A stretch of 64,000 nt of DNA from Solenopsis invicta. Lineage: Eukaryota > Arthropoda > Insecta > Hymenoptera > Formicidae. The stretch covers positions 4,942,501 through 5,006,500 of the forward strand of contig NC_052668.1 in the NCBI RefSeq assembly GCF_016802725.1, written 5' to 3'. Below, in pieces: positions 63,534 through 64,000 of the stretch. The notes beneath the pieces are model-generated. The model made no database searches and was not told where the DNA came from. It saw only the letters and a list, made by a program, of their open reading frames with translations. The position numbers and the translations under genes were made by a program. Position 1 is the first letter of the stretch. Each line of letters starts with the position of its first letter.

Positions 63534-64000
63534 TGTGACGTGACGCTTCGTAGTGCCGTCCCGGAGATCTATAAGGCCGTGGAGGATACCCTGGGTTGCG
63601 CCTCTCTTCTCCTGCCCCGGAGAAGGGGACGCAAATACTCCAGTTGTATACTAAGGCGGATGTCGTGCCGACCACGCCTTGAAGGGAGGGGTGATGCAAC
63701 CTCGCGGCGCTAATCATGGCATAGGTGACATCACTTAAGGAAGAGCACTGCTCTCTCGCTCCCTCCACGTATGTATGCCTTCTCGCTCGCACGCCAATGT
63801 TTTTTTTGCCATGCTAACTGCGTTTTGGAGGGGGGTGATGCCGCCTCGATTTGTGCGGGGGCAGGGAAAATTTCACGGCACGCATCTTTGCCGTACTGAC
63901 CGTGATGATGTCACGTGGGGAGAGCGGGAGAAACATTTCAAGGCATGTGTTTTGTCATGCTAACCACGCCTTGAAGGGAGGGGGCGATGCCACCTTGCGG
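63534..64000 (+). repeat. LTR-like repeat start with ~146-bp subrepeats
   Basis: This starts TGTGACGTGACGCTTCG, sharing about 115 bases with the - strand repeat that starts at 24815. It stands head to head with the solo LTR, with AATATATT between them. A diverged subrepeat (ACCACGCCTTGAAGGGAGGG) occurs at 63671, 63816 (altered) and 63963, a period of about 146. It runs out of the window. No gene is seen. Confidence 0.55.

Noticed and set aside
1..64000. R1 insertion in 28S rDNA
   Set aside because: No 28S-like sequence flanks any LINE, and the duplications differ between copies (15-17 bp of unrelated sequence), so these are dispersed R1-clade elements.
1..64000. Telomere-targeted LINEs (TRAS/SART) or telomeric TTAGG arrays
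   Set aside because: No TTAGG repeats are seen at any LINE boundary or elsewhere.

Overview
The window looks like a cluster of transposable elements from an insect genome. Hymenoptera, perhaps an ant, is my guess from the mix of dispersed R1-clade LINEs, Tc1/mariner elements and a CpG-rich, AT/GC-patchy background. I cannot fix the species. I found no cellular protein gene, tRNA, rRNA or CRISPR array. Nearly everything readable is mobile DNA in several states of decay, much of it nested, with alternating GC-rich (R1-clade LINEs) and AT-rich (DNA transposons, LTR elements) blocks.

Layout. 1-4495: two R1-clade LINE copies on the + strand (A, 3' end only; B, gag end plus most of ORF2), with an inverted 3'-UTR fragment (C) inside the endonuclease of B. 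4496-7440: AT-rich DNA with a broken RAG1/Transib-like transposase on the - strand. 7441-9640: integrase end of a Ty3/gypsy pol on the - strand, split by a 929-bp mariner deletion derivative. 9641-21706: LINE copy F (+), interrupted by a nearly full-length LINE D (-, 11094-18935). 21707-22486: non-autonomous element with about 225-bp inverted arms. 22487-24815: unassigned, ending in an LTR-like terminus.

24861-30237: a string of TA-flanked Tc1/mariner elements, including the only long undamaged transposase ORF (25798-26850). 30249-42040: an LTR retrotransposon with a roughly 1.9-kb LTR, a tRNA-Lys-type primer binding site and a broken gag. Its LTR is split by two elements ending in CACAGTG/CACAATG with GC-rich 5-bp duplications (Transib type), and the second of these carries LINE E (32907-38702). 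42041-45318: degenerate or unassigned. 45524-61605: a long-terminal-repeat Tc1/mariner element holding LINE H (46471-60913), which holds LINE G (48642-55771, - strand). 61627-63527: a solo copy of the 1.9-kb LTR on the - strand. 63534-64000: start of another LTR-like repeat.

How the parts relate. The LINEs encode a gag with three C-terminal zinc knuckles (ORF1), then an APE-type endonuclease, reverse transcriptase and C-terminal CCHC finger (ORF2), the standard R1-clade machinery for target-primed reverse transcription. Target-site duplications of about 15-17 bp define insertions D, E, G and H, so the order of events can be read: LTR element, then Transib-like element, then LINE E; and Tc1/mariner element, then LINE H, then LINE G. 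All LINE copies have frameshifts or stops, so none seen here looks autonomous. The most interesting signal is the joint presence of a RAG1-like transposase relic and of elements with termini matching the CACAGTG heptamer, one of them supported by a paralogous empty site in the same window.
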